64,000 bases of DNA from Flavihumibacter stibioxidans. Lineage in GTDB: Bacteria > Bacteroidota > Bacteroidia > Chitinophagales > Chitinophagaceae. The stretch lies in assembly GCF_014332695.1 (NCBI RefSeq), contig NZ_MBUA01000001.1, forward strand, positions 930,001 through 994,000. The letters are read 5' to 3'. The notes beneath the pieces were generated by a model. It searched no databases. It was not told the DNA's origin and saw only the letters and a program-made list of their open reading frames with translations. Below, piece by piece: positions 43,339 through 52,244 of this stretch; positions within the stretch are counted from its first letter, which is position 1, and the number at the start of each line of letters is the position of its first letter. A program made the translations under genes and the position numbers.

Positions 43339-44367
43339 ATGAAAAAGATTTTATTGATTGCAACCATCGTGTTGTCAGGTTATCATTTGTGTGCGCAGGA
43401 CCACCTGTATTCGCAGTTCCTGAATTCGCCGTTGTACCTCAACCCCGCGCTTACAGGAACGGCTGAAAATGACCTGAGATTTGGGGCAGCATACCGGCGG
43501 CAGTGGGCTTCCGTACCCTCAGGCATGCAGTACTACAGTGTATTCGCGGATAAATACATACCTGTTTTCAAAGGTGGATTCGGGATGATGTTTACCGGGT
43601 CACATGAAGGATACCTCCACAAACAAAATGTGTCGGCCATGTATTCTTATGGGTTTGGGGGGGAAGATTACCTGATTTCTGCAGGGATCCAGGGCGGTTT
43701 CAGCAGTCGTGCCGTGCGTTGGGAAAAGCTCTATTTCTCTGACATGATCAATGACCAGGGCGTCATTCCGGGAGCCCGTTCCCAGGCTGAACTGCCCATT
43801 AATAACAATAAATGGTTCCCTGATTTCGGTGCCGGAGCCACCTGCGTTTACAGGAACCTGATGGTTGGATTTTCTGTGCAGCATCTCAACCGGCCCGATG
43901 AATCACTCACCCAGGGAGTAACTTCCAATCTGCCCAGGCGCCTGATTGCCCACGCAAGCCTTGTCCTGGTAAAAGAAAATTATGATGATGAATTCGGTCC
44001 AAGGCTGATTCCCTCTGCAGTGTATTACCAGCAGGGCCAGTTTAAATCGATTAGTGGCGGGCTGGAATATAAAAACGATTATCTCAATATCGGTCTCTGG
44101 TACCGCAACAATGTGGACCTGCGGAAAAACGATGCCATTGTACTATCGATAACCCTGGATTCTTTCCTGGGCGGGGGTGACAGGGGCCGTAAAATGCGTA
44201 TGGGAATCAGTCACGATGCCACGATATCACATCTGGGTTACACCAATACCACCGGTTCAACGGAGGGCGCCTTCCTGTACGAAGTTTCCACCAACCCCGA
44301 ATTATCCGGACGGTACCGGAATGACAATATCGGAAGGGGATCTATGAGGTGTTATGATTTCCACTAA
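43339..44367 (+). CDS. PorP/SprF-family type IX secretion membrane protein
   Basis: 342 residues from the ATG at 43339, which opens the signal peptide MKKILLIATIVLSGYHLCAQ. An ATG at 43327 overlaps the PKD gene's stop (ATGA) and would add four residues, so translation may be coupled. The family opening DHLYSQFLNSPLYLNPALTG and the segment FGAAYRRQWASVPSGMQYYS are typical of PorP/SprF outer-membrane proteins. These pair with giant C-terminal-domain proteins and help to anchor or export them through the type IX system. The likely cargo is the PKD protein directly upstream. Confidence 0.93.
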   Translation: MKKILLIATIVLSGYHLCAQDHLYSQFLNSPLYLNPALTGTAENDLRFGAAYRRQWASVPSGMQYYSVFADKYIPVFKGGFGMMFTGSHEGYLHKQNVSAMYSYGFGGEDYLISAGIQGGFSSRAVRWEKLYFSDMINDQGVIPGARSQAELPINNNKWFPDFGAGATCVYRNLMVGFSVQHLNRPDESLTQGVTSNLPRRLIAHASLVLVKENYDDEFGPRLIPSAVYYQQGQFKSISGGLEYKNDYLNIGLWYRNNVDLRKNDAIVLSITLDSFLGGGDRGRKMRMGISHDATISHLGYTNTTGSTEGAFLYEVSTNPELSGRYRNDNIGRGSMRCYDFH

Positions 44368-44368
44368 C

Positions 44369-45922
44369 TCAGACTTTTTTCCGCCTTGCCACTTCGGCCT
44401 TCCTGCGGATTACCTCCTGGACAGGAATGCTGTCGACCTTGCTCTCCAGCCAGGAGATCACATCCAGGTAGGAAAAGGTCCTGGTTTCGCGCGGGTCATT
44501 CTCATAAGGTTTAATGCGTTCCAGTAATTTCCGGAAAGCGGCTTTTTCCGTTCCGGCCGGCATGCCAAAGGATTTGCGAAGGAAACGGAACATCTCTTCC
44601 TCCACCACGCTCAGGCTGCCCATTTTGGCCATGAAACGATACACTGACTTTACCAGGTATTCGAGGATTTCTGTGTTACCAAGCTCATAGTGGGCAATCA
44701 GGTGCAACAGGCGGGCATAACATTGCAGATCGGTCCGGAGGTCCACCTTCCAGTTAATGATTTTTTGCAGGTAATCGATGGCCTTCTCATTGTCCCCGCT
44801 GCCAAAATAAAGGCAGGCAATTTTATAGTAAAAGACCAGCACCCGGTGGCGGTCCAGCTGCAAGTGGTATTCCTCTAGTTTTTCTTCGAGGTAGGGAACA
44901 AGCGCCAGGCCTTCCGTGAAAGTACCCTGCATAAAATGCTGGTTGATGCGGCCCAGTTGCAGGTATACAAATGCCTGGATCCGGTTGTTATCGTTGTGTT
45001 GCACCACTTCCGACTGTTCCAACTCTTCGAAAAGCTTCAGGGTTTTTCCGAACCCTTCCTGGTTTTTGAGGTCGAAATGGGCATTGAGCAGGTTGTGCAG
45101 GCCTTTAATATACTGGAGGGTTTCAACCTTAACCATTTCAGGATGCTTACGGAATGACTCCACCCATTTGCTGGTATAGCGGTAATACATCAGGAAATCC
45201 TGGCGGATAAAGGCATACCAGCAATAGCTCTGGTACACATACAATTGTTCATAGAACCCTTTGGAATGCACAGCACCGTCGGGCAGGTGCTTTTCAAAAA
45301 AGGTATCCAGCTCCGCCTCATCCTTTTTATTCCGGGCATGGCCATGGCGGATGTACCAATCATAGAGGAGCAGGGATAAATTGGAACCGGCATTGATATC
45401 TGACAGCTTTCTGACCACCGATTCCGATTCACTTACCAGCGATAAGGCCCTGTGTTCACTGCTGCGGGTTATGTGCAGAGCCTCGATTTTCTTCTCAAAA
45501 AAAATAGCCTGCATGAGGAAGCTTGCCTGATTGTGCTGTCTGGCCAGTTCCTTCAGTTTATCCAGAATTTTCAGGCTTTGCAGGTAAAGCCCCTTATTAT
45601 ATAGGATACGCGCATAACCCATTTGCTCATGTAGCTGAATATCAACATTTTGATCATCCTTAATGAGGCGCAGGCTCGATAATAACAGCCGGTAAAGATG
45701 GGCTTTCAGGTTGCTGAGCTGCTGCTTTTTAATGCCGGAAGTCTTTTTGAGCAGGGTCGTTTCATCGTATTCGTTCATTTTGTCGAGCGCATCGAAAAGC
45801 TCGATCACCTTGAGGTTCTCGGCTGAGGTATTGCGGGAGACAAATAGCTTGAAATTCCGTTTTTCTGACTTTTCAAGTGATTTGACCAGTTGAAACAAAG
45901 CATCTACAGTCCTGTTGGGCAT
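44369..45922 (-). CDS. Conserved helical-repeat (TPR-like) protein, function unknown
   Basis: 517 residues, almost wholly helical, with no signal peptide or membrane segment. Repeated helix pairs resemble TPR units (YARILYNKGLYLQSLKILDK, YYKIACLYFGSGDNEKAIDY, LQCYARLLHLIAHYELGNTE). The basic ends (EKRNFKLFVSR at the N-terminus, RRKAEVARRKKV at the C-terminus) could touch nucleic acid or a negatively charged partner. It converges on the PorP/SprF gene with one base between them and is divergent from leuA. I do not recognise a named family. A structural or regulatory scaffold is likely, but this is inference. Confidence 0.75.
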   Translation of the reverse strand: MPNRTVDALFQLVKSLEKSEKRNFKLFVSRNTSAENLKVIELFDALDKMNEYDETTLLKKTSGIKKQQLSNLKAHLYRLLLSSLRLIKDDQNVDIQLHEQMGYARILYNKGLYLQSLKILDKLKELARQHNQASFLMQAIFFEKKIEALHITRSSEHRALSLVSESESVVRKLSDINAGSNLSLLLYDWYIRHGHARNKKDEAELDTFFEKHLPDGAVHSKGFYEQLYVYQSYCWYAFIRQDFLMYYRYTSKWVESFRKHPEMVKVETLQYIKGLHNLLNAHFDLKNQEGFGKTLKLFEELEQSEVVQHNDNNRIQAFVYLQLGRINQHFMQGTFTEGLALVPYLEEKLEEYHLQLDRHRVLVFYYKIACLYFGSGDNEKAIDYLQKIINWKVDLRTDLQCYARLLHLIAHYELGNTEILEYLVKSVYRFMAKMGSLSVVEEEMFRFLRKSFGMPAGTEKAAFRKLLERIKPYENDPRETRTFSYLDVISWLESKVDSIPVQEVIRRKAEVARRKKV

Positions 45923-46047
45923 CGTAATATTCTAGATTTAAAATCCTTGTCTGTACTGCATTCCAGGCCATCCGGAGCAGTTTAACCAGTGTAATTTACG
46001 GGGTATTTTGATTTCTCCCCCCTGCCGCGGAATGGTACTTTCGGGTT

Positions 46048-46109
46048 GCAGGTCTCCGTATTTCACATTCATAGCAAGCAAAACGAAATTACGAGACCTG
46101 CATTTTTTT
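46048..46109 (+). terminator. Intrinsic terminator/attenuator just before leuA
   Basis: GCAGGTCTCCGTATTTC (46048-46064) pairs with GAAATTACGAGACCTGC (46085-46101), with two single-base bulges, and is followed by ATTTTTTT. It ends 18 bases before the leuA ATG at 46128. The upstream gene points the other way, so this can only act on a leader transcript of leuA itself. Two possible -7 boxes lie upstream: TATTTTG (46004-46010) and TACTTTCG (46036-46043). I see no convincing leader peptide. An ATG at 46032 is in frame with leuA and has no stop before it. Confidence 0.7.
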
Positions 46110-46127
46110 ACAAATTCACCCTCATAT

Positions 46128-47294
46128 ATGGATAATAAGATATTCATTTTTGACACGACCCTCCGCGACGGAGAACAGGTGCCCGGTTGCAAGCTCAATA
46201 AAAAAGAAAAGATTGAACTGGCTCTTGAACTGGAAGCGCTGGGGGTGGATATCCTGGAAGCAGGATTTCCTATTTCATCTCCGGGCGACTTCGAGGCTGT
46301 GAACGAGATCGCCAAACTACTTAAGAACACTGTTGTTTGCGGCCTTAGCAGGGCAGTCCAGAAAGATATTGAAGTAGCTGCAGAAGCACTGAAACCTGCT
46401 GCCCGCCGCCGTATCCATACGGGTATCGGCACCTCAGATTTCCATATCAGGTCAAAATTCAATTCAAATCGGGAGGATATCCTTCAGCGTGCCATTCAGT
46501 GTGTAAAATGGGCCCGTAATTTTACCGATGATGTTGAGTTCTATGCGGAAGATGCAGGCCGCACCGACAATGAATACCTGGCGCGTGTGGTGGAAGCCGT
46601 AATCGCTGCAGGAGCTACCACCGTAAACATTCCCGACACAACCGGTTATTGCCTCCCCCACCAGTACGGGGAAAAGATTGCCTACCTGATCAACAATGTA
46701 CCCAATGTGGACAAAGCCGTATTAAGCTGCCATTGCCACAATGACCTCGGATTGGCAACAGCCAATTCTATTTCAGGTATTATCAATGGTGCCCGCCAGA
46801 TTGAGTGCACCATCAACGGACTTGGAGAAAGAGCTGGAAATACATCGCTGGAAGAAGTGGTGATGATCATCAAACAGCATTCATCCCTGGGCTTCTATAC
46901 GGGCATTAATGCCACCCAGCTGAACCCTATGAGCCGCAAGGTTGCCGAAACCATGCGTATGCCGGTACAACCGAACAAAGCAATTGTGGGAGCCAATGCC
47001 TTTTCCCATTCCTCCGGAATTCACCAGGATGGATTCCTGAAAGACACTTCCACCTATGAGATTATTGCTCCGGAAGAAGTTGGCGCCGACAGTTCTAAGA
47101 TTGTACTGACAGCAAGGAGTGGCCGTAGTGCCCTTGCCTACCGCTTCCAGAAACTCGGGCACCAGTTCAACAGGAACGATGTGGACGTGCTTTACCAGAA
47201 ATTCCTTGAAATAGCAGATACCAAAAAAGAGGTTTGCGACGAAGACCTCGAAGCCATGGCCAAAGCTTACAGCAGTTCAACAGTAGTTGCTTAA
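46128..47294 (+). CDS. leuA: 2-isopropylmalate synthase (short form without the regulatory domain)
   Basis: 388 residues from the ATG at 46128. It condenses 2-oxoisovalerate and acetyl-CoA in leucine synthesis. The TIM-barrel catalytic domain is seen in [35 protein letters not shown] and [13 protein letters not shown], with the subdomain [17 protein letters not shown]. It ends without the roughly 130-residue allosteric C-terminal domain of E. coli-type LeuA, so leucine feedback inhibition at that domain is absent. The homolog citramalate synthase is possible, but the leuC/leuD/leuB neighbours favour LeuA. Longer upstream in-frame starts exist, but the -1 region ([16 protein letters not shown]) is the usual N-terminus. 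Confidence 0.9.
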   Translation: MDNKIFIFDTTLRDGEQVPGCKLNKKEKIELALELEALGVDILEAGFPISSPGDFEAVNEIAKLLKNTVVCGLSRAVQKDIEVAAEALKPAARRRIHTGIGTSDFHIRSKFNSNREDILQRAIQCVKWARNFTDDVEFYAEDAGRTDNEYLARVVEAVIAAGATTVNIPDTTGYCLPHQYGEKIAYLINNVPNVDKAVLSCHCHNDLGLATANSISGIINGARQIECTINGLGERAGNTSLEEVVMIIKQHSSLGFYTGINATQLNPMSRKVAETMRMPVQPNKAIVGANAFSHSSGIHQDGFLKDTSTYEIIAPEEVGADSSKIVLTARSGRSALAYRFQKLGHQFNRNDVDVLYQKFLEIADTKKEVCDEDLEAMAKAYSSSTVVA

Positions 47295-47301
47295 CATAAT
47301 C

Positions 47302-47333
47302 GCGTCTGACGTACGTCAGACGCACGTCAGACG
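47302..47333. repeat. Palindrome with half-repeat between leuA and leuC (core GTCTGACGTACGTCAGAC)
   Basis: A perfect 22-base palindrome at 47302-47323, identical to the one at 32111-32132, followed by a further half copy ACGTCAGACG (47324-47333). It lies 7 bases after the leuA stop and only 3 bases before the leuC ATG (47337). It is not a terminator: there is no T-run and the operon continues. Confidence 0.85.
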
Positions 47334-47336
47334 GGT

Positions 47337-48788
47337 ATGAAAACATTATTCGATAAAATTTGGGAAAAACATGTGGTGCAGCAGATAGCAGGCGGCCCCT
47401 CAGTGTTTTATATAGATAAGCACTTCATCCATGAAGTGACCAGCCCCCAGGCATTCCAGGGCCTGGAAAAAAGAGGATTGCCGGTATTCCGCCCGCAACA
47501 GGTGGTGGCTACGGCGGACCATAATGTTCCCACACTGAACCAGCACCTGCCCATTAGGGAAGAATTATCCCGCCGGCAGGTGGCCACCCTCATTGAGAAT
47601 TGCAGTAAGAACAATATTGAATTATATGGCCTTGGACACCCCTTTCAGGGCATTGTGCATGTCATCGGACCGGAACTGGGCATCACCCAGCCGGGAATGA
47701 CCATCGTATGCGGCGACAGTCACACTTCCACCCATGGTGCATTCGGAGCCATTGCATTCGGAATCGGCACAAGTGAAGTGGAAATGGTACTGGCCACCCA
47801 GTGCCTGATGCAAAGCAAACCCAAACTGATGCGTATCAATGTTGATGGTATGCTGCAAAACGGTGTGGGCGCAAAAGACATCATCCTTTATATCATCTCA
47901 CAGATTTCGGCCAGTGGTGCCACCGGGTACTTTGTGGAATATGCGGGATCAGCCATCCGTGCCCTGAGCATGGAAGCCCGCATGACCATTTGCAATATGA
48001 GCATCGAAATGGGCGCAAGGGGTGGTTTGATTGCACCGGATCAAACCACTTTCAATTATATCAAGGGCCGTTTGTTTGCTCCGCATGGAGAACTGTTTGA
48101 TGAGAAAGTAGCTGAATGGTCGCAGTTGTTCACTGATGCCGATGCAACATTTGACAAAGAGATTTTTATCGACGCGGCTGCCATTGAACCCATGATCACA
48201 TATGGAACAAACCCGGGTATGGGTATTCCGGTCACAGGTCATATACCCGCTCTTTCCGAGGTTGAAGCAAGCGAAAGACCCTCTTTCGAAAAAGCGCTTC
48301 ATTATATGGGCTTACAACCCGGAGCTGCCATCAAAGACCAGAAAGTAGACTATGTTTTTATTGGCAGTTGCACCAACAGTCGTATAGAAGACCTCCGCCA
48401 GGTAGCTGCTTTTGTAAAAGGCAAACACAAGGCAGATAGTGTGGAAGTATGGGTTGTACCCGGAAGCAAACAGGTTGAAAACCAGGCAAGGGCTGAAGGC
48501 ATTGACAAAATTTTTGAGGCCGCCGGTTTCCAGTTAAGGCAACCTGGTTGCAGCGCCTGCCTGGGTATGAATGAAGATAAAATCCCCGCTGGAAAATATT
48601 GCATCTCTACCTCCAACAGAAATTTTGAAGGCCGACAGGGCCCCAATGCAAGAACACTGCTTGCCAGCCCGCTGACAGCAGCACTGGCTGCAATTACCGG
48701 TAAAGTGGACGACATAAGGAACTACCTGGAACCGGTTGTCATCAACGAAAGGTGGAGAATGGAAAACGAAATACTGGTTAACCAATGA
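47337..48788 (+). CDS. leuC: 3-isopropylmalate dehydratase large subunit
   Basis: 483 residues, aconitase family. It isomerises 2- to 3-isopropylmalate together with LeuD. The [4Fe-4S] ligands are in [12 protein letters not shown] and in [10 protein letters not shown], and the [15 protein letters not shown] motif is intact. The opening [14 protein letters not shown] is the normal N-terminus. The start ATG lies 3 bases after the palindromic repeat. Its stop overlaps the leuD ATG (ATGA at 48785). Confidence 0.95.
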   Translation: MKTLFDKIWEKHVVQQIAGGPSVFYIDKHFIHEVTSPQAFQGLEKRGLPVFRPQQVVATADHNVPTLNQHLPIREELSRRQVATLIENCSKNNIELYGLGHPFQGIVHVIGPELGITQPGMTIVCGDSHTSTHGAFGAIAFGIGTSEVEMVLATQCLMQSKPKLMRINVDGMLQNGVGAKDIILYIISQISASGATGYFVEYAGSAIRALSMEARMTICNMSIEMGARGGLIAPDQTTFNYIKGRLFAPHGELFDEKVAEWSQLFTDADATFDKEIFIDAAAIEPMITYGTNPGMGIPVTGHIPALSEVEASERPSFEKALHYMGLQPGAAIKDQKVDYVFIGSCTNSRIEDLRQVAAFVKGKHKADSVEVWVVPGSKQVENQARAEGIDKIFEAAGFQLRQPGCSACLGMNEDKIPAGKYCISTSNRNFEGRQGPNARTLLASPLTAALAAITGKVDDIRNYLEPVVINERWRMENEILVNQ

Positions 48789-49378
48789 AAGCAATATCCC
48801 ATATCTCATCTACGGTAGTCCCGGTAAAGATGGAAAACATCGATACTGACCAGATCATTCCGGCCCGTTTCCTGAAAGCAACCAGCAGGGATGGTTTTGG
48901 AAAGAACCTGTTCCGCGACTGGCGTTTTGAGAACGATGATGAAAACCAGCCAAGGAAAGACTTCGTACTGAACAACCCTGTCTACAGGGGAAAAATACTG
49001 GTGGCAGGAAAAAATTTTGGCTGTGGCTCATCCCGCGAACATGCCGCCTGGGCCATCAAGGATTTTGGGTTTGACGTGGTTGTCAGCAGTTTTTTCGCTG
49101 ATATATTCCGTAACAATTCACTCAACAATTTTCTGCTGCCCGTACAGGTAACGGAAGCATTCCTGCAACAAATTTTCGCCATCACGGAAAAGGATCCGGC
49201 AACCGTTGTTGAGGTGGATATTCCCTCCCAAACCATCAGTATTCCATCAGCCGGATTATCGGCGTCCTTTGACATCAATGCTTATAAAAAAACCTGTCTG
49301 TTGAACGGGTATGATGATATCGATTATTTGCTGAGCATCCGAAAGGAAATAGAACAATACGAAACAAACAGAAGATAA
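48785..49378 (+). CDS. leuD: 3-isopropylmalate dehydratase small subunit
   Basis: 197 residues, normal length. It forms the heterodimer with LeuC and carries the swivelling domain, seen in [16 protein letters not shown] and [17 protein letters not shown]. Start ATG overlaps the leuC stop. The stop TAA is followed by a single base and then the ATG of the ABC ATPase gene, so the ATPase is part of the operon. Confidence 0.95.
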   Translation: MKAISHISSTVVPVKMENIDTDQIIPARFLKATSRDGFGKNLFRDWRFENDDENQPRKDFVLNNPVYRGKILVAGKNFGCGSSREHAAWAIKDFGFDVVVSSFFADIFRNNSLNNFLLPVQVTEAFLQQIFAITEKDPATVVEVDIPSQTISIPSAGLSASFDINAYKKTCLLNGYDDIDYLLSIRKEIEQYETNRR

Positions 49379-49379
49379 G

Positions 49380-50858
49380 ATGCCCGGTATTACCACCATA
49401 GTGAAAAATCTTTCTCTCCACCTGGGTGGTAAAAAACTTCTTGACTGTATTTCCTTTGAATTAAACAGCGGCAAACATCTATTGATAACCGGACCTTCCG
49501 GAAGCGGCAAAACCCTGCTGACAAAAGCCATTGCTGGTCAGCTTTTCCATGAAGGCACCATTAATTTTGTTGAAAATGGCCAGGCTGTATCTCCCTCCAT
49601 AGTAAGGGTCGAACAGCATTACCATTTTACCAACCTGTCGCACGTAAACCAGTTCTATTACCAGCAACGCTTTAACAGCATGGACGCCGATGATGCTGCC
49701 ACTGTTTCAGAAGAACTGAAACAGTTCGGTCAGCCTGAGGAAAAGCTTAACCTGCTGTTGAATCTGTTCGGACTGAAAGAACGACTCCATTCACCACTGC
49801 TTCATTTATCCAGCGGTGAACACAAGCGTTTCCAGTTAATCCGCGCTTTCCTGCAGGAACCACGGATCATGATCCTGGACGAACCATTCACAGGAATGGA
49901 TACACGAAGCAGGGACATGCTTCGTGCATATATAACCGAAAAAGCAAAAGAAGGCTGCCAGTTCATCCTAATTTGCGATCCGCATGAGTGCCCGGAAGTA
50001 ATTGAAACCGTTGCGTTGCTGAAAGACGGGCGCCTGGAAACCTTTGACAATATAAGTGGTATCCTGGCAAAACAACCGGAAAGCATGCGCAGGTTCCTGC
50101 CATCTTACCACAATATTAACCTGCCTGTAAAACCTCTCCCCGCTCTCTTCAGCCGCATCATTGAAATGAAAGATGCAAGGATAGCATACGGGAATAAAAC
50201 CCTGCTGGAAGCGATCAACTGGGCGGTGCTGAATGGAGAACGCTGGTGGCTTAAGGGGGCCAACGGCTCCGGAAAATCTACCCTGCTGAGCCTGGTTACT
50301 GCAGACAACCCAAAAGCTTACTCCAATGACCTCTTGCTTTTTGACAGAAAAAGAGGAACCGGCGAAAGCATCTGGGATATCAAAAAAAATATCGGTTATG
50401 TATCGCCTGAACTGCAATGGTATTTTGATAACAGCCAGACCTGTTACAATGCAGTTGCTTCCGGCCTTTTTGACACCATCGGATTATTCAGGCAGCTGAA
50501 TGAAGAACAGCACCGGCAGGTGATGCAATGGCTTGAAGCATTCGGGCTCATGGCATACAGGCATAAACTTCTTTCGCTGTTGTCAACCAGTCAGCAAAGA
50601 TTAACCCTGCTTGCCAGGGCTATGGTAAAAAACCCTCACCTGCTCATCCTGGATGAACCCTGCCAGGGATTGGATGACCAGCAACGTGATCATTTTACCG
50701 ATATGGTTGACATGTTCTGCGAAGATGAAAATCGTACGCTCATTTACGTTACACACTATGAAGAAGAACTGCCCGCCTGTATCACCAGGAAAATAGAACT
50801 GGATAAGGGCAGGGCAATATCAGATAATTACTTTTCCGAAAAATTACTATCAGTATAA
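49380..50858 (+). CDS. ModF-like protein with two ABC ATPase domains
   Basis: 492 residues with two full ATP-binding domains. Domain 1 (about 1-235) has Walker A GPSGSGKT, signature LSSGEHKR and Walker B IMILDEP. Domain 2 (about 260-490) has Walker A GANGSGKS, a changed signature LSTSQQR, and Walker B LLILDEP. The layout, length and C-terminal segment match E. coli ModF/PhrA, a poorly understood protein linked to molybdate genes. No membrane partner is nearby. It sits one base after leuD and 12 bases before leuB, inside the leucine operon. What it does there is not known; a ribosome- or DNA-related role is possible. Confidence 0.85.
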   Translation: MPGITTIVKNLSLHLGGKKLLDCISFELNSGKHLLITGPSGSGKTLLTKAIAGQLFHEGTINFVENGQAVSPSIVRVEQHYHFTNLSHVNQFYYQQRFNSMDADDAATVSEELKQFGQPEEKLNLLLNLFGLKERLHSPLLHLSSGEHKRFQLIRAFLQEPRIMILDEPFTGMDTRSRDMLRAYITEKAKEGCQFILICDPHECPEVIETVALLKDGRLETFDNISGILAKQPESMRRFLPSYHNINLPVKPLPALFSRIIEMKDARIAYGNKTLLEAINWAVLNGERWWLKGANGSGKSTLLSLVTADNPKAYSNDLLLFDRKRGTGESIWDIKKNIGYVSPELQWYFDNSQTCYNAVASGLFDTIGLFRQLNEEQHRQVMQWLEAFGLMAYRHKLLSLLSTSQQRLTLLARAMVKNPHLLILDEPCQGLDDQQRDHFTDMVDMFCEDENRTLIYVTHYEEELPACITRKIELDKGRAISDNYFSEKLLSV

Positions 50859-50869
50859 GGGAGGGGAAT

Positions 50870-51985
50870 ATGGAAAAAAAGATAGCTGTTATATTGGGAG
50901 ATGGAATAGGGCCGGAAGTAACCCGCCAATCCATCCGCGTGCTGGATGCAGTCGCCAAACAGTTTGGTCATGTATTTCATTATTCTTATGCACTCATGGG
51001 AGCTGATGCTATTGACAAAACAGGCAGCCCCCTGCCCGATGAAACCATCGAAACCTGCCTTAACAGCGATGCCATATTATTTGGTGCAATCGGTCATCCG
51101 AAATACGACAATGACCCCAATGCAAAAGTAAGACCGGAACAGGGTTTGCTGATGCTACGGAAATCATTGCAACTATTCGCCAATATCCGGCCGGTCACAA
51201 CCTATGCATCCCTTCAGCATTTATCGCCGCTGAAGCCGAAAATCCTGGAAGGAATCAATTGTGTCATCTTCAGGGAACTGACAGGCGGCATTTATTTTGG
51301 CAACAAAACCTTATCGGAAGATGGCAACACCGCCTCTGACGATTGTATTTATACGAAAGGAGAAATTGAGCGAATCGCTCACCTCGCTTTCAGGGCAGCT
51401 CAGCAAAGAAGGAAGAAACTTACCCTGGTTGACAAGGCCAATGTATTGGAAACCTCCAGGCTATGGAGAAAAGTTGTGCAGGAAATGGCTGCACAATATC
51501 CCGATGTTTCTGTTGACTTCCTGTTTGTTGACAATGCCGCCATGCAGCTCATCATAAACCCCAGGCAATTCGACGTGATCCTCACCGAGAATATGTTCGG
51601 CGATATCCTGAGCGACGAAGCAAGCGTCATTACCGGATCACTGGGGCTCCTGCCATCGGCTTCCATCGGTAATGGCGGTGCTTTATTTGAACCCATCCAT
51701 GGTTCCTATCCGCAGGCTGCCGGGAAAGACATTGCCAACCCCCTGGGGTCTGTACTTTCGGCAGCAATGATGCTCGATCACTTTGGCCTTACGGTGGAAG
51801 CTGCCAAGGTTAGGGCGGCAGCACAGTGGACCCTGGACAGCGGTTTTGTTACCAAGGACATTGATCCAGTAAATTTTTATTTCACTTCGACAATCGGGGA
51901 ATTGATCTGCGATTTTGTACAGGATAAAATCCATACTGAATTGCATCCGGAAAATATCCAGTTGAGAAAATCTACCATCATTTGA
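50870..51985 (+). CDS. leuB: 3-isopropylmalate dehydrogenase
   Basis: 371 residues. It oxidatively decarboxylates 3-isopropylmalate with NAD+. The family motifs are IAVILGDGIGPEVTRQS near the N-terminus, the substrate arginines in KVRPEQGLLMLRKSLQLFAN, and the acidic metal site in LTENMFGDILSDEASVITGS. It is preceded by a purine-rich AGGGAGGGGAAT, a good Shine-Dalgarno-like site, unusual for this phylum. It is the last gene before the ilv leader region. Confidence 0.95.
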   Translation: MEKKIAVILGDGIGPEVTRQSIRVLDAVAKQFGHVFHYSYALMGADAIDKTGSPLPDETIETCLNSDAILFGAIGHPKYDNDPNAKVRPEQGLLMLRKSLQLFANIRPVTTYASLQHLSPLKPKILEGINCVIFRELTGGIYFGNKTLSEDGNTASDDCIYTKGEIERIAHLAFRAAQQRRKKLTLVDKANVLETSRLWRKVVQEMAAQYPDVSVDFLFVDNAAMQLIINPRQFDVILTENMFGDILSDEASVITGSLGLLPSASIGNGGALFEPIHGSYPQAAGKDIANPLGSVLSAAMMLDHFGLTVEAAKVRAAAQWTLDSGFVTKDIDPVNFYFTSTIGELICDFVQDKIHTELHPENIQLRKSTII

Positions 51986-52053
51986 GGCCGCAGCGTCGGC
52001 ACGAATGATTGATTGAATATTAAAAGTTCTTTTTTTAAATTGACGGGCGTTTG

Positions 52054-52061
52054 TATATTTG
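52054..52061 (+). promoter_or_regulatory. -7 promoter box of the ilv operon
   Basis: TATATTTG is a perfect match to TAnnTTTG. It predicts a transcript start near 52068, about 11 bases before the leader peptide ATG at 52079. The -33 region is a T-rich tract (CTTTTTTTAAATTG). It gives the ilv genes a promoter of their own behind leuB. Confidence 0.65.
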
Positions 52062-52078
52062 TAATATATCATCGCCTG

Positions 52079-52183
52079 ATGAAAGGAAAAACAATACATA
52101 TCATCCCAGCACTGATCGCAGTCATTATTGTGGTGGTTATTATTATTATTCCTGTCATGCAAGGAGGTGGTAACTGTATATAA
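52079..52183 (+). CDS. ilv operon leader peptide (attenuation control)
   Basis: A 34-codon frame, ATG at 52079 and TAA at 52181-52183. It contains 11 isoleucines and 5 valines, with residues 13-26 reading IAVIIVVVIIIIPV, followed by a glycine-rich end (QGGGNCI). The composition and position match the leader peptides of enteric ilv operons. When charged Ile- or Val-tRNA is scarce the ribosome should stall in this run. The stretch GGA GGT GGT near the end is also the candidate antiterminator segment. It lies 19 bases before the terminator stem at 52202. Confidence 0.85.
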   Translation: MKGKTIHIIPALIAVIIVVVIIIIPVMQGGGNCI

Positions 52184-52201
52184 AATAGTCAAACTAAATA
52201 C

Positions 52202-52237
52202 AAACGGTCCACCTCAAAAAGGTGGACCGTTTTTTTT
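52202..52237 (+). terminator. ilv attenuator terminator
   Basis: A 13-bp perfect stem (52202-52214 with 52220-52232) around the loop CAAAA, followed by an 8-base T-run. The ilvE ATG is only 8 bases beyond. GAGGTGG in the leader peptide (52164-52170) can pair with CCACCTC (52209-52215), which would break the terminator. A stalled ribosome in the Ile/Val run leaves that segment free; a ribosome at the stop codon covers it. Confidence 0.9.
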
Positions 52238-52244
52238 ATTAACC

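Noticed and set aside
45929-45984. Possible Leu-rich leader peptide for leuA (LDLKSLSVL)
   Set aside because: It has no ATG or GTG start, overlaps the promoter area of the divergent gene, and lies upstream of the likely -7 boxes.
47302-47333. Intrinsic terminator splitting leuA from leuC
   Set aside because: There is no T-run after the stem on the plus strand, and leuC starts 3 bases later in the same pathway.
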